Part shown: positions 43,220 to 51,619 of the stretch, piece by piece
Position numbering within the stretch: the stretch's first letter is position 1
Layout of the letters: each line of letters opens with the position of its first letter
Source: an uncultured Sphaerochaeta sp.
GTDB taxonomy: Bacteria; Spirochaetota; Spirochaetia; Sphaerochaetales; Sphaerochaetaceae
NCBI RefSeq assembly: GCF_963676285.1
Contig: NZ_OY781063.1
Location: 62,001 to 126,000, forward strand
Length of the DNA stretch: 64,000 nucleotides
Reading direction: 5' to 3'
The notes under the pieces: generated by a model
What the model was told of the DNA's origin: nothing
Databases searched by the model: none
What the model saw: only the letters and a program-made list of their open reading frames with translations
Program-made: the position numbers and the translations under genes

Positions 43220-46150
43220 ATGAAGATCGGCTTGGATGTTGGTTCCACGACCATGAAATGTGTCGTGCTTGATGATACGATGCGGGTACTGCATACAGAC
43301 TATAGACGTCACTACTCTCAGATTGCTGAGACAGCATGTACCATGCTTACCGATATCAAGGAAATCTGCGCAGGACAGCCTACCAAGTTTGCGCTTTCTG
43401 GGTCGGCTGGCATGGGGCTTGCCCAGAATCTGGGCCTCCCCTTTGTCCAGGAAGTATATGCAACCAGGATAGCAATAACGAGATTTCTCCCCCACACCGA
43501 TGTGGTCATTGAACTCGGTGGGGAAGATGCAAAGATCTTGTTTCTTTCCCAGAACATGGAAGTCAGGATGAACGGGACCTGTGCCGGTGGTACGGGTTCC
43601 TTTATCGACCAGATGGCAAGTTTGTTGCATGTAGACCAGATGGAACTGAATGAACTTGCAAAGCAGGCAAAGCAGAGCTACTCAATCGCTTCCAGGTGCG
43701 GTGTGTTTGCAAAAAGTGATATCCAGCCCTTGGTTAACCAGGGAGCAGAAAAGAGTGACATCTCCCTTTCTGTACTGCAGTCAGTGGTGAACCAGAGTAT
43801 CGGGGGACTGGCCCAAGGGCGCCCCATCAAGGGCCAAGTAGTCTACCTAGGGGGACCGCTTACGTTCCTCAGCGAGCTAAGAAAGTCGTTCGACAAGACC
43901 CTTGGCCTTGAGGGTATTTGTCCAGAGAATTCCCTTTACTACGTAGCCCTGGGAACAGCGCTTAGTGCTGATGAACAGGAAATTGAGCTGGAAGAGTTAA
44001 TTTACAACCTTGAACATTATGCTACTGGAAAAGCTTTTACTTCTATTCTTCCGCTATTTGAGAACCAAAAAACTTATGAATCGTTCAAGGATCGTCATGC
44101 AAAGGCAACATTGACCAAAATTGATCCGACTAATTACACTGGTCCCGCATTCCTGGGTGTGGATGCTGGTTCCACTACCATAAAGGCTTGCATCATCGAC
44201 CGTGAGGGGAGACTTTTGTATAGCCGATATGAGGCAAACAATGGCAATCCAGTACAGGCCATCAAGGAATTCCTGGGAAATTTCTACACAAGTTACCCTC
44301 AAATTACTATTGAAAAATCTTGTTCAACTGGATATGGCGAACACCTGCTGCAGAATGCCTTTGCCTTTGAGTACTCCCTCGTAGAGACCATGGCCCACTA
44401 CAAGAGTGCACAGACCTTCCAGAAAGATGTTGATTTCATCATTGACATCGGTGGCCAGGATATCAAGTGCTTCAAGATCAAGGATGGCACCATCGATGAT
44501 ATCTTCCTCAACGAAGCATGTTCATCAGGTTGTGGTTCATTCCTGCAAACCTTTTCCAATGCACTTGGATATTCTCCCCAGGAAGCGGCAGCACTCGCTG
44601 TCAAAGCAAAAAACCCTGTCGATCTTGGCTCCCGTTGCACAGTATTCATGAACAGCTCGGTCAAACAAGCCCAGAAGGACGGGGCAAGTGTTTCCGACAT
44701 CTTTGCAGGATTGGCCATCAGCGTCGTTAAGAATGCACTTTATAAGGTAATTCGCTCCACCGACCCAGCAATGTTGGGCAAGCATATCGTTGTACAGGGA
44801 GGGACATTCCTGAACGATGCAGTGCTCCGTTCCTTCGAGATGGAGCTGGGAAGTGAGGTGGTCAGGATCAATGAAGCAGGACTCATGGGTGCTTATGGCT
44901 GTGCCTTGCATGCCCGTGACCAGCACCACAAGGTTCCACAGCAAAGGACTACCCTCTCACTTACTCAATTGGAACACTTTACCCATCGAACCAAGACCAC
45001 CTACTGTAAAGGATGCACCAACAACTGTTTATTGACGATCAATATCTTTGACGAAGGTCGTAAGCTGGTAAGCGGAAATAAATGTGACCGCATTGTCAGT
45101 CCCGAGACATTTATCAGTAACCCGGAGCAGCTGAACATCTATGCGTTCAAGCAACAATATTTATCGCATCTGAAAGCCAGGAAGGGGGAACGGGGAAAGA
45201 TCGGATTGCCATTGCAGCTTAATTTCTATGAACAGTTGCCTTTCTGGCATACCTTCTTCTCCCACTTGGGCTTTGAGGTCGTGGTCTCATCCCCATCGAC
45301 GAGGGAAACCTACCTCAAGGGACAGTCCACAATCTCCAGCGATACCATCTGCTATCCAGCAAAATTATTGCATGGACATATCAAGGATCTGCTTGAGAAA
45401 CAGGTTCCTACCATCTTCTATCCATGTTCCAGCTACAACATCGACGAAGAGAAGGGAGACAACCATTTCAACTGTCCGGTGGTAGCTTATTACCCTGAGG
45501 TGCTTCGGCATAATATCAGTGAATTGCAGGACGGTTCTGTTACCTTCATCAGTGACTACCTCTCGCTTGCCGACAGAGCATTTCTTCCAAAACGGATGCA
45601 TCAGGTTCTCAGCCAGTATTACCCAGTCAAGAAACAGGAGATCAAGGCTGCTGTGAAAGCAGGGTACGCAAGTCTTGAAACCTACCAGAAAGCAATCAGG
45701 AAACAAGGGAACCTCATCATTGAACAGGCACGCAAGAGAAATTGGCCGATCATGGTCCTTGCGGGAAGGCCCTATCATGCTGATGCAGAGGTAAACCATG
45801 GAATCGATGGTCTTCTGCTGCAGTGCGGTTGTGCAGTCATCAGTGAGGATGCTATTGCCCATCTTGTAGAGAAGCAAGAACGGAAGGTACTGAACCAATG
45901 GACCTACCACGCCAGGATGTATGATGCTGCCCGATATGTTACAAGGCAGGAAGATATGCAGTTGATCCAGCTTGTTTCCTTTGGCTGTGGGCTTGATGCG
46001 GTAACCTCTGATGAGATCAGGGATATCCTTCGGGAGACTGATAAGATCTATACCCAGATCAAGATTGATGAAATTGCAAACCTCGGGGCAGTCAAGATTC
46101 GCATCCGTAGTCTGCTTGCAGCACTCCAGGAGGCCAAGGAACAGCGATGA
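43220..46150 (+). CDS. Double BadF/HgdC-type ATPase plus DUF2229 (acyl-CoA dehydratase activase-like)
   Basis: 976 residues from ATG 43220, with GGAG 9 nt upstream. Two ASKHA ATPase domains in tandem: IGLDVGSTTMKCVVLDD (~3-19) with cluster Cys in NGTCAGGTGSF and SRCGVFAKSD, and FLGVDAGSTTIKACIID (~310-326) with EACSSGCGSF and SRCTVFMNSS. A CKGCTNNCLL cluster motif (~593) leads to DUF2229: LNFYEQLPFWHTFFSHLGFE and DTICYPAKLLHGHIKDLL (~708-725). Such proteins use ATP to push one electron to very low potential. Its stop overlaps the next gene by 4 bp. The substrate is unknown. Confidence 0.88.
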   Translation: MKIGLDVGSTTMKCVVLDDTMRVLHTDYRRHYSQIAETACTMLTDIKEICAGQPTKFALSGSAGMGLAQNLGLPFVQEVYATRIAITRFLPHTDVVIELGGEDAKILFLSQNMEVRMNGTCAGGTGSFIDQMASLLHVDQMELNELAKQAKQSYSIASRCGVFAKSDIQPLVNQGAEKSDISLSVLQSVVNQSIGGLAQGRPIKGQVVYLGGPLTFLSELRKSFDKTLGLEGICPENSLYYVALGTALSADEQEIELEELIYNLEHYATGKAFTSILPLFENQKTYESFKDRHAKATLTKIDPTNYTGPAFLGVDAGSTTIKACIIDREGRLLYSRYEANNGNPVQAIKEFLGNFYTSYPQITIEKSCSTGYGEHLLQNAFAFEYSLVETMAHYKSAQTFQKDVDFIIDIGGQDIKCFKIKDGTIDDIFLNEACSSGCGSFLQTFSNALGYSPQEAAALAVKAKNPVDLGSRCTVFMNSSVKQAQKDGASVSDIFAGLAISVVKNALYKVIRSTDPAMLGKHIVVQGGTFLNDAVLRSFEMELGSEVVRINEAGLMGAYGCALHARDQHHKVPQQRTTLSLTQLEHFTHRTKTTYCKGCTNNCLLTINIFDEGRKLVSGNKCDRIVSPETFISNPEQLNIYAFKQQYLSHLKARKGERGKIGLPLQLNFYEQLPFWHTFFSHLGFEVVVSSPSTRETYLKGQSTISSDTICYPAKLLHGHIKDLLEKQVPTIFYPCSSYNIDEEKGDNHFNCPVVAYYPEVLRHNISELQDGSVTFISDYLSLADRAFLPKRMHQVLSQYYPVKKQEIKAAVKAGYASLETYQKAIRKQGNLIIEQARKRNWPIMVLAGRPYHADAEVNHGIDGLLLQCGCAVISEDAIAHLVEKQERKVLNQWTYHARMYDAARYVTRQEDMQLIQLVSFGCGLDAVTSDEIRDILRETDKIYTQIKIDEIANLGAVKIRIRSLLAALQEAKEQR

Positions 46151-47403
46151 GCACACCGTTCACTAAAGAGATGAAGAAGGATTACACCATCCTGATCCCC
46201 AATATGAGCCCGATTCACTTCAATATCGCCAAGGAGGTGTTCTCCAACCATGGCTATAATGTGGTGCTTCTGGAGAACCAGGGCCCAAATGTTATCCGTG
46301 AGGGGCTTCGGTATGTCCACAATGACATCTGCTATCCTGCCCAGCTGGTAATCGGTCAGTTTATCGATGCCATCAAACATGGGGGGTATGATACTGACAA
46401 GATTGCCTTGGTCATTACCCAGACTGGAGGTGGTTGCAGGGCAAGCAACTACCTCTTCCTTCTCAGGAAGGCATTGGAAAAATGCAATCTTCCCCATATT
46501 CCCGTTATCAGTCTCAATCTCAAGGGGATGGAGAAAAACCCGGGCTTCAAGATCACTCCCTTCATGTTGCTCCAAACCTACAGTGCCTTTATTTACGGTG
46601 ATCTTTTAATGGCACTCAGTAACCAGATACGCCCTTACGAAGTACAAAAAGGAGAGGCAGATGCCTTGGTGGCCAAGTGGACCACCTACCTCTCTGACTG
46701 TTTTGCCCATAACCGTGGATATATCGGCTGGGCCATGAAGCGGAACCTCAACAAAATCTGCGCGGAGTTTGCTGATATCGAGACGCGAAAGGAGGAACGT
46801 ATCAAGGTTGGGATTGTTGGTGAGATCTATATGAAGTATTCTCCCTTGGGAAACAATCACCTCCAGGAATATCTTGAAGAACAGGGATGTGAGGTCATGG
46901 TTCCCTCCATGATGGGATTTCTCTATTATGGTGCGGACAATGCCATCACTGACCGTGCGTATTACGGTGGAAGATTTATTAGTGCGAAGGTCACCCAGTT
47001 CATACTTCGTCAGCTCTACAAGGTGGAGAAGATGAGCCGGCAAGCAATGATGAAAAGTGGCAAATTCACTGTACCCATCCCCTACACTGAGATGAAAAAA
47101 CTTGATGAAGGACTACTCGATTATGGGGTAAAAATGGGAGAAGGCTGGTTGCTTACCGCCGAGATGCTCGATCTTGTCCATAGTGGGTATCACAACATCG
47201 TCTGCACCCAGCCGTTTGGATGTCTACCCAACCATATTTGTGCAAAGGGGATGATCAGGGCAGTGACAGAGCGAAGTAAGGATGCCAATATCGTACCAAT
47301 CGATTACGATCCTTCCGCTACCGGGGTAAATCAGGAGAATAGAATCAAGCTAATGCTTGCAATTGCACGCGAAAAGTTGGGAAATCAAGAAGAAAATACC
47401 TGA
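46147..47403 (+). CDS. 2-hydroxyacyl-CoA dehydratase (HgdB)-like reductase component
   Basis: 418 residues. Family pattern: ILIPNMSPIHFNIAKEVF, HNDICYPAQLVIGQFIDAI (~59-77), TQTGGGCRASNY, and a second half that binds ligand: KVGIVGEIYMKYSPLGNN, VCTQPFGCLPNHICAKGMIR, VPIDYDPSATGVNQENRIKL. Conserved cysteines lie in CYPAQ, GGCRAS and FGCLPNH, consistent with a double-cubane or 4Fe-4S cluster. In many genomes this unit is fused to the activase as one ~1400-residue chain; here it is a separate, overlapping gene. It should receive electrons from the upstream ATPase. Confidence 0.85.
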   Translation: MSTPFTKEMKKDYTILIPNMSPIHFNIAKEVFSNHGYNVVLLENQGPNVIREGLRYVHNDICYPAQLVIGQFIDAIKHGGYDTDKIALVITQTGGGCRASNYLFLLRKALEKCNLPHIPVISLNLKGMEKNPGFKITPFMLLQTYSAFIYGDLLMALSNQIRPYEVQKGEADALVAKWTTYLSDCFAHNRGYIGWAMKRNLNKICAEFADIETRKEERIKVGIVGEIYMKYSPLGNNHLQEYLEEQGCEVMVPSMMGFLYYGADNAITDRAYYGGRFISAKVTQFILRQLYKVEKMSRQAMMKSGKFTVPIPYTEMKKLDEGLLDYGVKMGEGWLLTAEMLDLVHSGYHNIVCTQPFGCLPNHICAKGMIRAVTERSKDANIVPIDYDPSATGVNQENRIKLMLAIAREKLGNQEENT

Positions 47404-47450
47404 GCCTACCCTATTTCCTACTATTCTACTTCCATTTTATTGAGTACATT

Positions 47451-48101
47451 ATGGGTATGAATATTGAGAGAATAGACACAACCAGAGAACTTGAGCAGAT
47501 GGTCAGGGATGACTTGCTCTCACTATCCCAGGAAAAATCCGGAACCTTACTCATTGGATTACCAGGTGGTAGAAGTGCATCCCATCTCATCAATGCCATG
47601 CTCACGCTTCCAAGTGAGTCACTTGGAAGAATTCGCCTCTATCTTATCGATGAACGTCTTGAGGGTGAACGAAATGAGGATACGCTCAGGGAGGCTGGGT
47701 TGCAAAAAGCATTGGACCAAGGGACCACACTTACCATTGTCAGTGAAGGAAAGCCCCTTTCCGATGAGCCTTTTGACCGTCTTTATCTTGGGGTAGGAGA
47801 GGATGGGCATGTAGCAAGCCTCTTTCCTGGTTCCTGGCCGAATAGTGCTGATGCTCAAACCATGGTTGTAACCGATAGCCCTAAACCACCCAAAAGGAGA
47901 GTCACACTAACCTACCATGGTTTTCTCACCCTTGCCCGGGAGGTGAAGGTCTATCTGCTCTTCCTGGGCGAAGGAAAAAGGGATGCTCTTAATAGGTTGA
48001 TATCCGGCAAGGAGGATGCACATACTCTGCCCTGCTCCTTCTTTGTTCACCATCCATTCCATGGTACGATAGTAACAGACTTGAGGGAGAACTTACTATG
48101 A
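47451..48101 (+). CDS. pgl: 6-phosphogluconolactonase
   Basis: 216 residues. Hydrolyses 6-phosphogluconolactone in the oxidative pentose-phosphate route. Motifs: LLIGLPGGRSASHLINAM (~33-50), RLYLIDERL, and the active-site YLGVGEDGHVASLFPGS (~112-128). The start is uncertain: ATG 47451 or ATG 47457; neither has a ribosome site, and TACATT ends 6 nt before the second. Overlaps zwf by 4 bp. Confidence 0.93.
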   Translation: MGMNIERIDTTRELEQMVRDDLLSLSQEKSGTLLIGLPGGRSASHLINAMLTLPSESLGRIRLYLIDERLEGERNEDTLREAGLQKALDQGTTLTIVSEGKPLSDEPFDRLYLGVGEDGHVASLFPGSWPNSADAQTMVVTDSPKPPKRRVTLTYHGFLTLAREVKVYLLFLGEGKRDALNRLISGKEDAHTLPCSFFVHHPFHGTIVTDLRENLL

Positions 48102-49450
48102 AGAGAATCATTATCCAATATGGTGGCACGGGCGACCTTGCACTGAAGAAACTGTATCCTGCCTACGAGCATCTCATGCAAAAAGGCGATTCTTTTGAGG
48201 TACTTGCTCTTGGAAGGCGGTTTACCACCAGGGACGAGTTCCTCTCAGAGATTATCAGGAAAGATGCCCCATCCTCCTTCACCGATCACCTTGATTACCT
48301 GTACTACGATATGAGCGACACGAATGCTGTTACCATTCTTACCACTCGTTTGAAATCGATGTGTGGAGAATGCGACGATGTGGAGTTCATCTACTATCTT
48401 GCACTGCAACCTTCCCTCTATGAGATTGCCATTGAACAGATCCAACAGGTGGATACCCAGCTGGATTGCATCTGTTCCCTGACAAAGAAGATTGTTGTTG
48501 AGAAACCCTTTGGTTTTGACCTAGAGAGTGCCCAGCGTTACAACGATATCCTGGAGAAAGCCTTCACTGATGAAGAGATTTTCCGTATTGACCACTATCT
48601 GGGTAAGGAGTTCATGCAGAATCTCCTGCTGATGCGTTTTCATAATGATATCATCAGAAGGATCTGGGACAACAGGACCATTGAGTCCATAGAGATCATT
48701 TTCGACGAGACCCATGGAGTGGACCAACGCTTAGGATTCTATGAGAAGATCGGTGTGGTACGTGACACTATCCAGAACCATATCATGCAGATTATCACCT
48801 ACCTGACAATGAGCGAACCTGCAAGCCTGACTCCGAAGGATATCGCCGTCGAAAAGGAGAAGGTTCTCAGGGCAATATCCCCTATTCAGGAATTCCATAT
48901 GGGACGATATGAATCACTGGGGTCTGGCAGTGGCCATGTGGTACATACTCCCACGTATGCTGCATTCAAGTTGTTTGTAAATACCTACTACTTTACCGGT
49001 ATCCCCATCTATGTACGAACTGGAAAGATGCAGAGTGAGGCAAAAAGCCTGATATACATCAAGTTCAAGAACGCTACCAAGCAGGTAATGCATGATGATT
49101 CCATTGCAGAGAATGCGGTGATCATCACCATACACCCAGAGCTTACCATTGATATAAACATGAATCTGAAGATGCCCAATACCAGTTGGAAGTCAAAACC
49201 TGTTCGGTTCCGTTTCAACCAGAGCGAGACCTTCGGGGCCAATACCCCAGAGGCATATGAACAGATTGTGGAAAAAATCCTACAGGGTGACAAGAGTGTC
49301 TTCCCTACCATGCAGGAGATCACCGAGTCATGGCGGATTGTGGAGCCGATGCTTCAGGAGAACCTTCCAGTTGAGGTGTATCCGATCAGGACCCTGCCCC
49401 GCTTTGCACTAACCATGGCTAAAGAGAACGGGTTTACCTGGTTTGATTGA
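48098..49450 (+). CDS. zwf: Glucose-6-phosphate 1-dehydrogenase
   Basis: 450 residues. Oxidises glucose-6-phosphate and makes NAD(P)H. The N-terminal cofactor motif is IIIQYGGTGDLALKKLYPA (usual GxxGDLAxRKL). The substrate and catalytic motif is EEIFRIDHYLGKEFMQNLL (~160-178), with the catalytic His in the following region (DTIQNHIMQIITYL). YFTGIPIYVRTGK supports the C-terminal domain. Its partner pgl supplies the next step; 6-phosphogluconate dehydrogenase is not in the window. Confidence 0.96.
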   Translation: MKRIIIQYGGTGDLALKKLYPAYEHLMQKGDSFEVLALGRRFTTRDEFLSEIIRKDAPSSFTDHLDYLYYDMSDTNAVTILTTRLKSMCGECDDVEFIYYLALQPSLYEIAIEQIQQVDTQLDCICSLTKKIVVEKPFGFDLESAQRYNDILEKAFTDEEIFRIDHYLGKEFMQNLLLMRFHNDIIRRIWDNRTIESIEIIFDETHGVDQRLGFYEKIGVVRDTIQNHIMQIITYLTMSEPASLTPKDIAVEKEKVLRAISPIQEFHMGRYESLGSGSGHVVHTPTYAAFKLFVNTYYFTGIPIYVRTGKMQSEAKSLIYIKFKNATKQVMHDDSIAENAVIITIHPELTIDINMNLKMPNTSWKSKPVRFRFNQSETFGANTPEAYEQIVEKILQGDKSVFPTMQEITESWRIVEPMLQENLPVEVYPIRTLPRFALTMAKENGFTWFD

Positions 49451-49457
49451 TCGTAGA

Positions 49458-49490
49458 AAGGCCACCGATTCTGTCGGTGGCCTTCTTATT
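49458..49490. terminator. Bidirectional terminator between zwf and trpS
   Basis: 11-bp perfect stem AAGGCCACCGA / TCGGTGGCCTT with 5-nt loop, then TTATT on the plus side and TTTCT on the minus side. It separates convergent zwf and trpS. Confidence 0.85.
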
Positions 49491-49507
49491 ACAGATAATC
49501 AATACCC

Positions 49508-50500
49508 TCAGATAAGAACGTGCATCTTATCCTTGATGGCATTGATGTTCTCATTGCCGATATCATTCGCCTTACGGGTCCCTTCAACAATTAGGTCTCT
49601 TACCTCATCACGATGGGCTTCATAGTAGGCACGTTTCTCTCGGATGGGATCAAGCATCTCGTTGAGTACTGCATTGAGGCGTTTCTTACAGGCAACACAT
49701 CCTATCTGTGCAGTCCTGCACATCTCGGCAATATTGTCTTTCTCTGCCTCGTTGAACACACAATGGTACTTGTACACATTACAGATTTCAGGAGTACCGG
49801 GAATCTTGATCGTAACACGCGCAGGATCGGTAACAGCATTGCGTACACGCTCCCATACTGCCTCCGGGGTATCAGATAGGTAGATTGCGTTGCCCATACT
49901 CTTGCCCATCTTTGCATTCCCGTCCAGTCCAGCGAGTCTGCCAACAGTACTGAGCTTTGCCTGGGGTTCAACAATACTAGTCCCATACATATCGTTGAAC
50001 TTCCTGACAATCTTGCGGGCAAGTTCGATATGCGGGACCTGGTCTTCCCCTACCGGTACCAAATCTGCGTTGCAGAAGGTAATGTCAGCAGTTTGGCTGA
50101 CAGGATATCCTAGAAAACCATAGGTAAGGTCAGCATACCCATAGTTCTTTGCCTCTGTCTTGATCGTGGGATTATGACGGAGTTGGTTTACCGTTACAAT
50201 CATTGAATAGAAAACCGTCAGCTCAGCAATGGAAGTGATCTGCGACTGTTGAACCAAGGTGGCTTTCCCAGGATCCAATCCAACAGAGAGGTTGTCGATT
50301 GCCACATCATAGATACTGCTGTTGATCAACTCAGGATCTTCAAAATGGGTGGTAAGAGCCTGCACATCAGCAAGGAGAATGAATGTTTCATAGGTATGCT
50401 GCAACTCAACCCGACTCTTGAGAGAGCCTACATAGTGGCCGAGGTGCAGTTTGCCTGTTGTCCTGTCACCGGTTAGAATGCGTTTCTGTTTCGTTTCCAA
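49508..50500 (-). CDS. trpS: Tryptophanyl-tRNA synthetase
   Basis: 330 residues. Class I synthetase: ILTGDRTTGKLHLGHYVGSL (HIGH as HLGH, ~8-27), NQLRHNPTIKTEAKNYG, VPVGEDQVPHIELARKIV, and NAKMGKSMGNAIYL (KMSKS as KMGKS, ~195-208). A Cys pair in CRTAQIGCVACKKRLN (~263-278) may bind metal. It lies 4 bp after fmdB, at the end of the ileS operon. Confidence 0.96.
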   Translation of the reverse strand: METKQKRILTGDRTTGKLHLGHYVGSLKSRVELQHTYETFILLADVQALTTHFEDPELINSSIYDVAIDNLSVGLDPGKATLVQQSQITSIAELTVFYSMIVTVNQLRHNPTIKTEAKNYGYADLTYGFLGYPVSQTADITFCNADLVPVGEDQVPHIELARKIVRKFNDMYGTSIVEPQAKLSTVGRLAGLDGNAKMGKSMGNAIYLSDTPEAVWERVRNAVTDPARVTIKIPGTPEICNVYKYHCVFNEAEKDNIAEMCRTAQIGCVACKKRLNAVLNEMLDPIREKRAYYEAHRDEVRDLIVEGTRKANDIGNENINAIKDKMHVLI

Positions 50501-50504
50501 AAGA

Positions 50505-50705
50505 CTACTCCTTCTCGTCTACCTGCTCAACTTCAGCAGGTTGCCCGTCATGTTCTTCATGGAATGAAGAGGGCTTGTTCACCCGCCTCATGGTATGTTC
50601 CATATTGCAGGCAGGACAGACTGCAGGAGGCTCATGCTTGTCCAGGGACTGGACCAATTCAACCCGTGCCTTGCAAAGTTGGCACTCATATTCATACGAA
50701 GGCAT
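50505..50705 (-). CDS. FmdB-family zinc ribbon protein
   Basis: 66 residues. Opens with the family motif MPSYEYECQLCKARVELVQS and has a second pair CPACN (~34-38), giving two CxxC zinc ligands. The tail is acidic (EVEQVDEKE). FmdB-type regulators are small and of unclear role. It is flanked by a lipoprotein gene (24 bp upstream) and trpS (4 bp downstream). Confidence 0.85.
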   Translation of the reverse strand: MPSYEYECQLCKARVELVQSLDKHEPPAVCPACNMEHTMRRVNKPSSFHEEHDGQPAEVEQVDEKE

Positions 50706-50729
50706 AATGTGGTATCTCCTCTTATGGGT

Positions 50730-51614
50730 TTACAGCAGACCACTCAAGCTCTGCTTGAGATTGTTCATCTGCTCTTCACCCAAATCCATATGTTTGATCG
50801 TAACTAGATCATCTTCAATCAGGAACATCTTCATCAAGTCGGCTATCTTGAAGGAAATCTTCTCTCTCTTCAGTCTAGCCAGATAACCAGTTCTTACCAT
50901 CTGGGACAGTGTAGTGGCAAGTTTGGGGGTGTCCATCGTGATATAGGCATCCAGGCTGTACCCCCCATCCTCTTTCTGGTTTATCAGTAAAAGCATCACC
51001 TTTGCCTGGGTAATCACCGTATCCGGCAACTCCAGACCAAGATCAAAAAACGTCTCAGGCTCCAATGAATAGACCGCGATGTTTGAGGAAGCCATATCGT
51101 TTGCTGTGGGCAAATCAATCAACTTCCGCTCAGCATCGTAAAGCTCATACACCTCTGGGTACTCAGTGTTGGTGAAGAGTATCTTATCATTGTTGGGAGC
51201 ATAGATGCTCAACTCCCCTTCCTTCTGCTGGAAGTACGTCAGATCATCCTGGGCATACTGCCTCTTGAGCTCCCTGGAGTACATCATGGACGTGTTTGCC
51301 AACCACTTGGGATAGTCACCCTCGACCACCCCATAGGCATCCAATTCCTCAACTTCCAACGGGTACGTATCCAATCTTGGGGAAAGCGAGAGAGAGATTC
51401 GCTCGGCTCGATCAGCAAACTCCTGCATATCGGCAAAAACGCCTTTAATGAGCTCGCTCTCCTTCTGGGCATCCACGGTTACAACAATGACACCATTGTC
51501 CGCCATTCCCTGGAAATCAAAATAGGGAACCTCCTTCCTTGCCGTTGTGGCACAGGAAGAGAGGAAGAGCACCAAAAAAAACCCGATAGGAACCAGCCTG
51601 GCAAAATGTTTCAT
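50730..51614 (-). CDS. Lipoprotein, function unknown
   Basis: 294 residues from ATG 51614 (AAGGA 9 nt upstream); a GTG one codon earlier is possible. Signal with lipobox LFLSSC (Cys ~22). The mature part starts PYFDFQGMADNGVIVVTVDA and is mixed alpha/beta. The segment DGGYSLDAYITMDTPKLATTLSQMVRTGYLARLK near the C-half looks like a conserved membrane-facing domain in spirochaete lipoproteins. No catalytic motif. Packed between ileS (5 bp) and fmdB. Confidence 0.65.
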   Translation of the reverse strand: MKHFARLVPIGFFLVLFLSSCATTARKEVPYFDFQGMADNGVIVVTVDAQKESELIKGVFADMQEFADRAERISLSLSPRLDTYPLEVEELDAYGVVEGDYPKWLANTSMMYSRELKRQYAQDDLTYFQQKEGELSIYAPNNDKILFTNTEYPEVYELYDAERKLIDLPTANDMASSNIAVYSLEPETFFDLGLELPDTVITQAKVMLLLINQKEDGGYSLDAYITMDTPKLATTLSQMVRTGYLARLKREKISFKIADLMKMFLIEDDLVTIKHMDLGEEQMNNLKQSLSGLL

Positions 51615-51619
51615 CACGC

